Shown here: positions 9,058 through 17,274 of the stretch, piece after piece | Layout: every line of letters starts with the position of its first letter | How positions within the stretch are numbered: the stretch's first letter is position 1 | From: Actinoplanes campanulatus | Lineage (GTDB): Bacteria; Actinomycetota; Actinomycetes; Mycobacteriales; Micromonosporaceae | DNA length: 64,000 nucleotides | NCBI RefSeq assembly: GCF_014647795.1 | Contig: NZ_BMPW01000017.1 | Coordinates: 62,001-126,000 of the forward strand | Reading direction: 5' to 3' | The notes under the pieces: generated by a model | Told to the model about the DNA's origin: nothing | Seen by the model: the letters and a program-made list of their open reading frames with translations, nothing else | Database searches by the model: none | Program-made: the position numbers and the translations under genes

Positions 9058-9549
9058 TCATGGCTCGATGGGGCGGATCCGGGTGTTCTGGAACGACGTG
9101 TAGAGCCATGCGCCGTGCCGTTTGACGGCGACGTTGGTGTTGATGGACAGTGCCTCCGCCGTGCAGGCGGACTGGCCCGGCCACAGCACGCACCCGGTCC
9201 GGATGACGACGGCCGTGTCCGGCTCGACGAACCGGATCCGCTCGTCCTGCTGGGAAAGCCGGGTGCCCCGCAGGTAGGTGGCGAAGTAGTGGCCCATGCC
9301 CCGGGCGATCTCGGCCCGCCCGGCCAGGTGGTCGCCGCTGAACGTGACCACGTCGGCGTCCGGCGTGTAGACCGCCGCATACGCCGGACCGGAGCCAGCG
9401 GCCCACGCGGCGTCCTGACGGTCCCGCAACTGGCGCAGAGCGGCCAGATCATCGTGGCGGGTGGACGAGGCGGACGCCGGCCCGGCCGCCGGGATCAGCG
9501 CGGCGGCCAGCACGACGGCCGCGGCGAGCAGGTTCCTGTATCGGCTCAT
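9058..9549 (-). CDS. Secreted SnoaL/SgcJ-like domain protein
   Basis: The protein has 163 residues. It starts with a classic Sec signal peptide (MSRYRNL, hydrophobic core to residue 25, PASA cleavage site). The mature part has the NTF2-like SnoaL/DUF4440 pattern: RDRQDAAWAAG, then YTPDADVVTF, and a C-terminal KRHGAWLYTSFQNTRI. Such domains form small cone-shaped pockets that bind or isomerise hydrophobic ligands. Here it would act outside the cell. Its ligand is unknown. Confidence 0.8.
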   Translation of the reverse strand: MSRYRNLLAAAVVLAAALIPAAGPASASSTRHDDLAALRQLRDRQDAAWAAGSGPAYAAVYTPDADVVTFSGDHLAGRAEIARGMGHYFATYLRGTRLSQQDERIRFVEPDTAVVIRTGCVLWPGQSACTAEALSINTNVAVKRHGAWLYTSFQNTRIRPIEP

Positions 9550-9671
9550 GCCGGTAACCGTAGGAACCCGGACCGCTACCGCAGAACGCCCTCAGGAGGG
9601 ATCCCGCCCTACCCCCACAGGGGGACACCATTCTGTCCGACCGGTCCGGATCAGCGATCTAGCATCTCCTG

Positions 9672-10622
9672 ATGGAGGGCGAGCAGATCGAGCGGGTCCG
9701 CGACTTCAACCGCTACTACAACCAGCGCTTCAGCGCGCTCGCCGACCGGTTCCTGGGCCGCGAATGGCCCCTCGGTCAGGCCCGGCTGCTGTACGAGGTC
9801 GGCATCCGCAGCGACCTGCACGACCTGTGCGCCCGCCTCGGCCAGGACCGCGACCACGTGCGGCAGCAACTGGGCGCGCTGGCCGTACAGGGTCTGGTGG
9901 TGCTGAGTGACCGGACCGCCGCGCTGACCGACGCGGGTCTGGAGAAACGCGCGGAGCTGGACCGGAGCGCCGACGCCGGGATCACCGCGCTGCTCGGCGA
10001 ACTGACCGGTGGGCAGCGGCACCGGCTGCTGGCCGCGCAGGACGAGATCCGGCGGGTGCTGCGGGCGGCCGCCGTCGTGGTCGAGGCGGTGCCGCCCGAT
10101 CTGCCGGCGGCCCGCGACTGCCTGTCCCGGTACGCCGCCGAACTCGACGTCACCTTCCCGGAGGGCTTCGACGCGGGTGTGCTGACCCGTCCCGAGGAGG
10201 TGACCGGCACCCAGCTGCTGGCCGTGGAGCTGGGCCGCCCGGTCGGCTGCGGCCTGTGGTTGCGCCTCGGCCCGGGGGTCGCCGAGATCCGCCACCTGTG
10301 GGTGGCCCCGGAGGCGCGCGGCCTCGGCCTCGGCCGGAAACTGCTGAGCCGCCTGGAAGTGGACGCGGCGAACAACGCCGTCAACACGGTACGGCTGGGC
10401 ACCCATCCGCTGCTGACCGAGGCGGTGGCGCTGTACCGGTCGGCCGGCTACGACGACATCGGCGGCTACAGCGACAACGCCTACAACCAGTTGGCGTTCG
10501 AGAAGGTGCTGGTCAGGACGGACGTGGCCGGATCCGGGCCGGGTCGTGCGGACGGGACGTGTCGACCATCTTCGGTGTTCGCATCTCGTCGCGGCGCAGC
10601 GGTGTCAGCGTCTCGTCGATAG
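9672..10622 (+). CDS. MarR-type HTH fused to GNAT acetyltransferase
   Basis: This 316-residue two-domain protein has a winged-helix MarR-like part in residues 1-145 (FNRYYNQRFSALADRFLG, then LGQARLLYEVG). Residues 160-285 are a GNAT fold with the acyl-CoA loop VAPEARGLGLGRKLL and the closing LYRSAGYDDIGGY. Homologous fusions are annotated as HTH-containing N-acetyltransferases; substrate and DNA target are unknown. The last 37 residues lie antisense over the end of the PlsC-type gene and look non-conserved, so the functional protein probably ends near residue 280. Confidence 0.85.
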   Translation: MEGEQIERVRDFNRYYNQRFSALADRFLGREWPLGQARLLYEVGIRSDLHDLCARLGQDRDHVRQQLGALAVQGLVVLSDRTAALTDAGLEKRAELDRSADAGITALLGELTGGQRHRLLAAQDEIRRVLRAAAVVVEAVPPDLPAARDCLSRYAAELDVTFPEGFDAGVLTRPEEVTGTQLLAVELGRPVGCGLWLRLGPGVAEIRHLWVAPEARGLGLGRKLLSRLEVDAANNAVNTVRLGTHPLLTEAVALYRSAGYDDIGGYSDNAYNQLAFEKVLVRTDVAGSGPGRADGTCRPSSVFASRRGAAVSASRR

Positions 10623-11286
10623 CGTCCATGATCAGCCGGGTGGCGTGCATGGCCCGCACCCCCGGCGTTCCGGTCTCGGCCGCCGACAGGTCGACCGGCC
10701 GGTCACCGAAACGCACCTGCACGACCGGGCGCCGCAACAGCGCCTTGACCAGCGCCCGACCGAGCCGTTTCGGCGCCTCGTAGGGGATCGCCGCGTGCGT
10801 GCCCCACTGGGCCACCGGCAGCACCGGCGCCCCGGACATGGCCGCCATCCGCGCGGCGCCGGTCTTGCCGCGTTCCGGCCACATCCACGGATCCAGCCCG
10901 ATGCGCCCTTCCGGATAGACCAGCACCGCCGAGTTCTCGCCCAGCGCCTTCGCCGCGGCGGGCAGCGCGTCGGCGACGTGGGCGGTGTTGCGGTCGACCC
11001 GGATGTGCCCGCAATGCCGCATGACCGTGCCGACCAGCGGCGCCCGGAACACGCCACCGGTGGCCATGAACCGCGGCGCGATCCCCACCTTGTGGCACGC
11101 CGCCATGATCACCACCGGGTCGAACGGGCTGACGTGATTGGCCGCCAGAATGACCGGGCCGCCCCGCAACGGCGCCGGCAGGCCGCCCGAGACCCGCAGC
11201 CGCACCAGCGGGAACGCCACGATCCGCGACAGCGCGAGCAGCAGCCGCCACAGCCGCGGCACACGCCAGACAGGTGAGGTCTCCAT
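10513..11286 (-). CDS. 1-acyl-glycerol-3-phosphate acyltransferase-like (PlsC family)
   Basis: This is a 257-residue lysophospholipid acyltransferase-type protein. The catalytic NHVSPFDP (HX4D) motif lies near residue 51 and YPEGRIG (block III) near residue 125; an N-terminal hydrophobic helix may anchor it to the membrane face. The family transfers an acyl chain from acyl-ACP or acyl-CoA to lysophosphatidate in phospholipid synthesis. It is monocistronic, and its 3' end overlaps the convergent MarR-GNAT gene by 110 bp. A house-keeping or remodelling role cannot be separated from sequence alone. Confidence 0.88.
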   Translation of the reverse strand: METSPVWRVPRLWRLLLALSRIVAFPLVRLRVSGGLPAPLRGGPVILAANHVSPFDPVVIMAACHKVGIAPRFMATGGVFRAPLVGTVMRHCGHIRVDRNTAHVADALPAAAKALGENSAVLVYPEGRIGLDPWMWPERGKTGAARMAAMSGAPVLPVAQWGTHAAIPYEAPKRLGRALVKALLRRPVVQVRFGDRPVDLSAAETGTPGVRAMHATRLIMDAIDETLTPLRRDEMRTPKMVDTSRPHDPARIRPRPS

Positions 11287-11396
11287 GAGGCGAGAATGAT
11301 TGCACGATCCCGAGATCGTCCTCTATCCGGCTCGGCGCGCCACCCGGTCCGGCGGCTACTTCGCGCCGCATGATCCTTTTCCGGTACGCGGCCCTT

Positions 11397-11428
11397 GGGG
11401 ACTAACGTTCGGGAAAGTCACGCTAACC
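11397..11428 (+). repeat. Probable Tn3-family terminal inverted repeat (one end)
   Basis: The segment starts GGGGACTAACGTTC and ends TCACGCTAACC. It matches the general plan of Tn3-family ends (GGGG start, ACGCTC-like core, CACGTTAAG-like end). It lies 40 bp upstream of the transposase remnant. No matching opposite end was found downstream to 12717. Confidence 0.5.
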
Positions 11429-11468
11429 GAGATCAAGCGATAGGCGCGCCGATAGTGGTGGTTTTGAT

Positions 11469-12500
11469 GTGGCGCGAGAAGTTTTCTGACTCCCGCCGAA
11501 GGGGCGGTCTACGGCCGGTTCACCGGGCCATGTGAGCAGGCGGTCCTTGATAGGTTCTTCTTCCTGGACGATGCGGACCGGAACCCGATCGCGTCCCAGC
11601 GCGGTGATCACAACCGGTTGGGGGTTCAGCCTTCAATTGGTGACGGTTCGTCATCTGGGCCGGTTCTTGGAGGATCCGCTCGACGCCACCCCGGACGGGG
11701 AGTGGCGGGCGCAGGTGGTGGAGCGGTTTCAACACGGTGCGCGGGTTCGTGCGGCTGCTGTGCCAGGTGATCAGCTTCGGGGCGACGGCCGAGGCGGTGC
11801 GGGATCTGCCGACGTTGATCGACGCCAAGGAGTCCGTCCGGGTGACGCCGACGGGCGGCTGCACCTCGGCAAGGACGACGCCCTCGAAGACCCGCCGAGC
11901 CTGACCGACCTGCGCAAACGCCTCGACGGCATGATCTCCCCGGGTCAATCTGTCCGAGCAGATCCTGGAGGTGATGAGCCGGCACCCGGACGTCCCGTCG
12001 GTGTTCACCTCGGTGACGGCGGCCGGGCGAGGCTGGGCGGACCTGCACGTCTCGGTGGCGGCGCTGCTGACGGCGGCACACTCGCTCAACGTCAGCTTGT
12101 CCCCGGTGCTCGACGACGAGCTCTCGGCGCTGGCCCACGTCGACCAGCATTACCTGCGGCCCGACACCTATGCCGCGGCCGACGCGGTCCTCATCGACGC
12201 CCGGGCCGACATCGCTCTGGCGCAGGCGTGGGATGGCGGGCTGGTCGCCGCCGTCGACGGGGTCCGGTTCGTGGTGCCGGTCCGCAGCATCGACGCCCGG
12301 CCGAACCCGAAGTACTTCGCCCGTAAGAAGGGCGTGACCTGGCTCAACATGATCTCCGATCAGCGGATCGGGCTGGCCGGGCGGGTCATCTCCGGCACAC
12401 CGAAGGACACGCTGCACTTCATGGACCTGGTCGCCGGTTCCGGCTGCCCGACCTCGGCGGCACCTGGCGGCCATTGCGGGACTTCGACCAGAGCGGCCCA
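11469..12500 (+). pseudogene. Tn3-family transposase remnant
   Basis: Pieces of a Tn3-type TnpA (normally about 1000 residues) are spread over all three frames. The N-terminal block (FLTPAEGAVYGRFTGP, then FFFLDDADRNPIASQ) begins with a shift just after the GTG at 11469. A second shift comes in the G5 run near 11621 before GFSLQLVTVRHLG. A third lies near 11735 before FGATAEAVRDLP. The central catalytic region reads ADLHVSVAALLTAAHSLN, then DGVRFVVPVRSIDARPNPKYF. The sequence stops matching near 12450-12500, so the last third is gone. The relic cannot transpose. Confidence 0.85.
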
Positions 12501-12717
12501 ACGAGCAGGACTGATCGGCCCGGCCGCGGCAGTTGCCCGCTCACCGCGGCCGGGCCGGGGGATCACCGGCCGGACATCCCTGGCCGTGTTGAGTTCGCGG
12601 CCTCTACGAAGGGTCAGGCATCCGTCAGAGACAGTAAGGCGGAGGCGCGTGGGGTGGAGATTGCTGAGCTGAGGAGCCCGGTAAGAGGTGCACAGCGGCT
12701 ACCGGGCCCGGCGGAGT
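12501..12717. other. Non-coding scar after transposase relic, with strong hairpin
   Basis: No gene is supported. At 12516-12557 a 14-bp perfect stem (CGGCCCGGCCGCGG and its complement) encloses a 14-nt loop, the kind of GC-rich hairpin that ends transcription in actinobacteria. A second, weaker stem (CCCGGTA/TACCGGG, 12677-12706) lies just past the end of the nitroreductase gene and may be its terminator. Confidence 0.5.
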
Positions 12718-13701
12718 TTATGGCGTCTCCACCAGGAGGGTGCCGCACTCATCGGGGGTGTGGTGCCTGATGATCTCGGCGGCATCCAGCCGCGCGGTGT
12801 GTGCCGCGCTGGCTTCAGACGTGTGCCTGCCCAGACGCATCATCAGGTACGGATGGTTGAGGTCGGGCACGGCACGGCGCAGGGCTTCGTGGGCCTGGGT
12901 GTTCTCGATCGGTGCGCTGAACGGCAGTACCGACACGCCGAGCTGGGTGGCGAACAGCCAGCCGGCGGAGAGCGCTTCGCCGGCGTGCAGCCACTCGATG
13001 TCTTGATCACCTTCGCCGTGCAGCACGGCGAAGGTCGCCGCCCGGTCGTGGTCTCCGGGCCGGGTGGGTAGCCGTAGGCGGTCGACGGTGCCCAGGATGC
13101 GGCCGGCGCCGGTCCATAGCGCCAGTTGTTCGTGCCATTGCGCCTCGGCTGCCTCGATGTGCTGCGCGTGGGCGGCCGCCAGCGTGAGCGTGAGGACTTC
13201 ATCGGGGCGCAGGATGTGCACGCTGATGTCGTGTGAGGTGAATGCCTGGCTGAGGGTCCGCAGATCGAGCGGCCCGAGCGGGCTGCCGGTGACGGGGCGT
13301 AGATCGGTGTGTCGCTGCCGGATGGCCCGCGCCAGTCTGGCGGTCCCGGCGCTCGCTGAGGCGGGTCCGTCGATGTGCAGGCGCGCCACATGGTGGGCAC
13401 TGCTCGGGTGGGGACGGCGGTTGACGGTCACCCGCCATCCCAGGGCGGCCAGGGTGAGACGGGCGTGGTGCAGGGCTGCACCGCAACTGATCATGTCGAG
13501 GAGCCTGACGGGACCGCGGCCGCCGTTCATGCGATCGGGATCCAGATACAGATCCATGGCATTACCGGTGAGACGCCATCGCCAGGGCTGTGTGTTGTGG
13601 GCCGACGGCGCGCGCCCTGCTGCGACGGCGGCGCGGTACAGGGCCTGTGTCAGGATTCTCGGGCGCACCGGACGTGTCGTGTGCCGCGTGGCTGCGGTCA
13701 T
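12718..13701 (-). CDS. Acg-type nitroreductase family protein
   Basis: The protein has 327 residues with the APSAHNTQPWRWRL entry motif of the flavin-binding nitroreductase fold near residue 35 and a second half (AGWLFATQLGVSVLPF) typical of the large Acg/Rv2032-like branch. Mycobacterial Acg binds FMN in a closed pocket and belongs to the hypoxia (DosR) dormancy regulon; a storage or stress role is likely here. The start (ATG 13701) overlaps the DUF5994 stop by 4 bp, so the two genes form an operon. Confidence 0.82.
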   Translation of the reverse strand: MTAATRHTTRPVRPRILTQALYRAAVAAGRAPSAHNTQPWRWRLTGNAMDLYLDPDRMNGGRGPVRLLDMISCGAALHHARLTLAALGWRVTVNRRPHPSSAHHVARLHIDGPASASAGTARLARAIRQRHTDLRPVTGSPLGPLDLRTLSQAFTSHDISVHILRPDEVLTLTLAAAHAQHIEAAEAQWHEQLALWTGAGRILGTVDRLRLPTRPGDHDRAATFAVLHGEGDQDIEWLHAGEALSAGWLFATQLGVSVLPFSAPIENTQAHEALRRAVPDLNHPYLMMRLGRHTSEASAAHTARLDAAEIIRHHTPDECGTLLVETP

Positions 13702-14246
13702 CGGATCGCCTGTCGGCGGGACGGCGCGCGCCTGCTGCCGGCCATGTGGCCGCCTTCGTCTTCCCACGCGTCCTCGGCTACGGCGACGGGCGGTGCGCTG
13801 ATCGTCAGGGGTATGTGTTGGGCATGAATGACGTTGGTGGCGGTGGCAGCGAGGATCATCGCGGCGTCCGCCGAGGCGTCCGTGATGTGCGGGGGGACGA
13901 CCAACAAGTCAACGCGCGAACGGTTGGCGCAGATCGCGGTGAGCAGGCTGAGAGGCTGGCTGGTGAAGTAGCCCAGGCGCAGGATGCGTCCGGCCACGCC
14001 CAGACGTCGAGGGTGGGTGTCCCAGCCGTCGGCGCTGAGGATCAGCCGGGTGACGGGTCCACGGAGGGTGCCGATGGCTAGAACGAGGCCGGGCAGTTCG
14101 GTGACGGGGTCGGTCGAACGCGGCCACCAGCCGCCGTCCAGCAGGGTACGACTCGAGCCGGTGGGTTCCATCCGCAGTCGTGGGGGCAGTGGCGGCGATA
14201 GTGAGGCGCTGGTCATGCGGTCGCGGGGTGCCGTGGTCGTTGTCAT
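13698..14246 (-). CDS. DUF5994 family protein
   Basis: This 182-residue protein has the DUF5994 signature: LDGGWWPRSTDP, then GDTHPRR-like WDTHPRRLGVAGR, LGYFTSQP and the DLLVVPPH strand. The family is common in actinobacteria, of unknown function, and often lies beside stress or dormancy genes. AAAGGAC precedes the ATG by 7 nt. It is the first gene of the operon with the Acg-type nitroreductase. Confidence 0.82.
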   Translation of the reverse strand: MTTTTAPRDRMTSASLSPPLPPRLRMEPTGSSRTLLDGGWWPRSTDPVTELPGLVLAIGTLRGPVTRLILSADGWDTHPRRLGVAGRILRLGYFTSQPLSLLTAICANRSRVDLLVVPPHITDASADAAMILAATATNVIHAQHIPLTISAPPVAVAEDAWEDEGGHMAGSRRAPSRRQAIR

Positions 14247-14334
14247 GGCAGGTCCTTTCTGCCCGTCGCCGGTGTCACGAGTCGGATCCGGCGGCGGGCC
14301 AGGGTTGAGCGTGCGCTTGGTTCGATGGAACCGG

Positions 14335-14682
14335 TCAGTTGCCGTGGCCGCGGCGATACAGGCGGCGCAGCTGGGTGATGCGGGCGGTGCCGACCACGAC
14401 GGCCAGGATCGTCGCGCCGACGGCCGCGATCAGCAGTGCCAGGGCAAGTGGCAGGCTGGTGTGCGTCCACAGGAAAGTGACCTCGACCCTGCGGGTGTTC
14501 TGCACCATGAAGACGATGAGCACCACGCACAGCGACGCGGCAGAGCAGACGGCGAACCAGGCGGTGCCAGTGCGAGTACGAGGTACCCGGCTATCGGTGG
14601 CGGACGCTAGCGACGTGGGCGGCGAGCCGGTGACCTCGTCCGCTGCTGGAGCGAATCGCGGGCGATGGAGATCACTGGACAC
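14335..14682 (-). CDS. LapA-domain membrane protein
   Basis: The protein has 115 residues from a GTG start with GAGGGGG 6-7 nt upstream. Two membrane helices (near residues 45-65 and 80-100) flank VQNTRRVEVTFLW, the signature of LapA/DUF1049 proteins. The C-terminus is basic (RRLYRRGHGN) and should face the cytoplasm. LapA proteins take part in envelope assembly in Gram-negatives; the actinobacterial role is unknown. It lies 88 bp upstream of the DUF5994-nitroreductase operon, same strand. Confidence 0.8.
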   Translation of the reverse strand: MSSDLHRPRFAPAADEVTGSPPTSLASATDSRVPRTRTGTAWFAVCSAASLCVVLIVFMVQNTRRVEVTFLWTHTSLPLALALLIAAVGATILAVVVGTARITQLRRLYRRGHGN

Positions 14683-14959
14683 GACATCCCCCTCGGGGGA
14701 GAGCCGGTGTGGCGGGCACCTCGAAGTTGGGATGTCGTCGGTTCCGGGATAACTCCACCGTACGCCTGTCAGTTCGGTAAAGACGATTCTCGGGGTGCCG
14801 ACTTCCGCTGACCGATACGAACGATGCGTGGGCCCGCTGGGCGACAGGGGCCCCCACGATCCCGTTACTGTCTCCACCAGACACGATCCGAGTGGCCGAG
14901 AATGCTCCCATGAGGGCGACCTATCTCACCGGAAACGGGCCGTGCTCGGTCTGCGCGGG

Positions 14960-16005
14960 CGAGTTGGCGGGCTGACGGCACGAGCAGCACGCAGCTGTCA
15001 CCGACGATCGCGGGACCGGCCGCGCGCAGGTCCCGGACCAGATCCTTGGTCTTCGCGTCCGTCGGGCCGGTGGCCGGGACCACCTCCAGGATCGCCGTCT
15101 TTCTTGGCGTCGTCGAACACCGCCGGGGAGACCGACACCACCCGGCAGTGTCCGCCATCCGCGTCCTCATCACCTCGACGGCCTTCTCCGGGGCGGGCGC
15201 ACCGCTGGTGTCGACCACCAGCATGAGCGGGCCGTTGAAGCCCGGGCCGAACGCCTCGGCCAGCGCGTCGTCGGCGCGGCGCTGCGTGGTCGAGTGGACG
15301 TGGACTCGTCGCCGGGCATGCCCAGTTGCAGGTTCGCGCCGAGCAGCGCGACCCCAAGCCAGCACCAGCACCGGACGGCGCAGCACGAAGCGGGCCCACC
15401 GGGTGCCGCCGCGGCCCTGCTCCGTACCGATGGCGGTGACGCTCCGGCCGTTGGCGGCCTCGCGCCGCGCCGACGGGGCGAGCACCCGGTCGGGCATGAA
15501 GCCCAGCACCGCCGGCACCAGGGTCAGCGCCACCGCGACGGCCACCACTACGGCGGCGACCGCGGCCAGGCCCATCTTGGTCAGCATCGACATGCCGGCC
15601 AGCGCGATGACCACGGTCAGGCCGGCGAACGCCACGGCGAACCCGGCCGTGCCCACGGTCCGGGCCACCGCGTCGATCGCGCAGAGCCCGTGCGCGCGTT
15701 CCTCGCGGTACCGGGAGACCACGAACAACGCGTAGTCGATTCGAATCGCACACCTGTGTACGCGGCCGTCGCGTCCCGGCTGACCGAGCCGGCCTCGAAC
15801 GGGCTGTCGACGTGCGCCACCTGGGCGCCACCGGCGAGCCGCTCGACGGCCGCGTCCACCGCCGCCCGGAAGGGCCTGTCGGTGATCTTCGCGCCCGGCG
15901 GGGCCACGAAGACGACGGTGGCCTCGCCGGCGTCCACCGTCATGCCGGGGAAGCGCTGCCGCATCAGGTCGGCCCAGCCGGGCCAGTAGGGTTGCCAACT
16001 GATCT
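14960..16005 (-). pseudogene. MMPL-family transporter relic
   Basis: Read right to left, the fragments follow an MMPL (RND-type) transporter. An extracytoplasmic piece (RFPGMTVDAGEATVVFVAPP, then AGSVSRDATAAYTGVRF) is joined, after a frameshift near 15745 and loss of about 200 codons, to IDYALFVVSRYREERA and membrane helices. Another shift follows near 15335 before STTQRRADDALAEAFGPG. Intact homologues have 700 residues or more; this relic encodes less than half and has no usable start. It cannot work as an exporter. Confidence 0.82.
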
Positions 16006-16204
16006 CTCCAAGAACGATGTCGGGCGGTGAGATCAGCCTCGCCGGAACCGGCACCCCGCGTCGTCGTGCCGTCAATGGCAACGGCCTACGGAATCCGCAC
16101 CGCACACCTGGCCCACCGGCTACCGCATCTGCAGTAGCCGCCCTGCGGGTGGAGCAGCCCGGAAACGGGGGACAGGACGCGGGCCGGTGCCCGACCCTCG
16201 ACCC

Positions 16205-16756
16205 ATGACGATCTCGCGGCTTCTCCGTGCCGGCATGGCTGCCACCGTGACCCTCACCTGCATGCTCACCTGCCCGGCCCCGGTCGCCGCTCTCCCGGAC
16301 GACGGCACCGCCCCCGAGCTGACCGCGGCGCAGCGCAGGGTCCTGCTCGAGGCGACGGCCCGGTTCCGGGACCCGCGCCGGGCGAAGGCCGCCGGCTACC
16401 TGCCGACCGACCACTGCGTGCCCGGCATGGGCCACCACTGGATGCACCCGGGTCACGCGGCCGACCAGGCGGTCGACCCGGTGCTGCCGGAGATCCTGCT
16501 CTACGTGCCCGGCCGGGACGGCACACCGGTCCTGGCCGGGATCGAGTACTTCAAGGCCGACGCCGACGGCAGCCTGACAACCAGCGGCGACCGGCCCACC
16601 CTGTTCGGCCGGCGGTTCGACGGCCCGATGGCCGGTCACGAGCTGCCGCCCGGAAACCCGCCCATGCCGGTGCACTACGACCTGCACGTGTGGCTCTACC
16701 AGCACAACCCGGTCGGTGAACTGGCCACCGAGAACCCGCGGATCACCTGCCGGTGA
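16205..16756 (+). CDS. Secreted hypothetical protein, His-rich
   Basis: From ATG 16205 the protein has 183 residues: a signal peptide (MTISRLLRAGMAA, hydrophobic core, cleavage after APVAA), then a soluble domain with DHCVPGMGHHWMHPGHA, MAGHELPPG and HYDLHVWLYQ. The clustered His and Met residues suggest metal binding. I recognise no named family. GTG 16187 would add six residues and is an alternative. It stands alone, upstream of the riboswitch-sugE unit. Confidence 0.7.
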   Translation: MTISRLLRAGMAATVTLTCMLTCPAPVAALPDDGTAPELTAAQRRVLLEATARFRDPRRAKAAGYLPTDHCVPGMGHHWMHPGHAADQAVDPVLPEILLYVPGRDGTPVLAGIEYFKADADGSLTTSGDRPTLFGRRFDGPMAGHELPPGNPPMPVHYDLHVWLYQHNPVGELATENPRITCR

Positions 16757-16840
16757 GTTCGGCCACCAACCGGCCCACGGCAACCGTGCCGCACCGGTGA
16801 GTGGCTAGGCTCGAAGGCGGCGCCGCAGGCCGCGGCCGCT

Positions 16841-16883
16841 CCGGACGAGTGCGTGTCGTACCCGGCTCTGACAAGACGACCGC
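16841..16883 (+). ncRNA. Guanidine-III (ykkC-III) riboswitch
   Basis: The leader of sugE matches the ykkC-III aptamer: CCGGACGAG, then GUACCCGG, then GACAAGACG. The two CCGG ends can pair as P1, and GUCGU (16855-16859) can pair with ACGAC (16876-16880) as the pseudoknot helix. The aptamer ends 3 nt before the GAGGTG ribosome site. This is the usual arrangement in which guanidinium binding frees translation of an exporter. The match is from memory of the consensus, without a covariance search. Confidence 0.88.
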
Positions 16884-16900
16884 CGTGAGGTGAGTTCGTC

Positions 16901-17215
16901 ATGGCCTGGCTCGTTCTGATCGTCTCCGGTCTGCTCGAAACCGTCTGGGCGATCGCCCTGGACCGCAGCGCCGGTTTCACCCGCCCGCTGCCCACCGCCG
17001 TCTTCGGCGTCGCGGTCACCCTCAGCATGCTCGGCCTCGGCTACGCGCTGCGGACCATCCCGGTCGGCACGGGCTACGCCGTGTGGGTCGGCATCGGCGC
17101 GGTCGGCACCGTCCTGGTCGGCATGATCGCCCTCAACGAGCCGGCCAGCCTGCCCCGCATCGTCTGCCTGCTGCTGGTGATCTGCGGCGTCGCCGGTCTC
17201 AAGTACTTCCACTGA
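16901..17215 (+). CDS. sugE: Guanidinium exporter, SMR family (SugE/Gdx)
   Basis: This 104-residue protein has four membrane helices and the Gdx signature: SGLLETVWAIALDRS with the essential Glu near residue 13 and IPVGTGYAVWVGIGAVGT. Gdx proteins work as antiparallel dimers exchanging guanidinium for protons. The ATG has GAGGTG 8 nt upstream and directly follows a guanidine-III aptamer, which fixes the substrate far better than the protein alone. A 13-bp hairpin separates it from the convergent DUF6319 gene. Confidence 0.92.
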   Translation: MAWLVLIVSGLLETVWAIALDRSAGFTRPLPTAVFGVAVTLSMLGLGYALRTIPVGTGYAVWVGIGAVGTVLVGMIALNEPASLPRIVCLLLVICGVAGLKYFH

Positions 17216-17240
17216 CACCGGAGTCTCACCGACACCGGGC

Positions 17241-17268
17241 GGCCGCGGCCTGGCACCAGGCCGCGGCC
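17241..17268. terminator. Bidirectional terminator hairpin
   Basis: A perfect 13-bp stem (GGCCGCGGCCTGG and its complement, with a minimal loop) lies between the convergent stops of sugE and the DUF6319 gene. There is no U tract, as usual in actinobacteria. Confidence 0.75.
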
Positions 17269-17274
17269 CACCGG

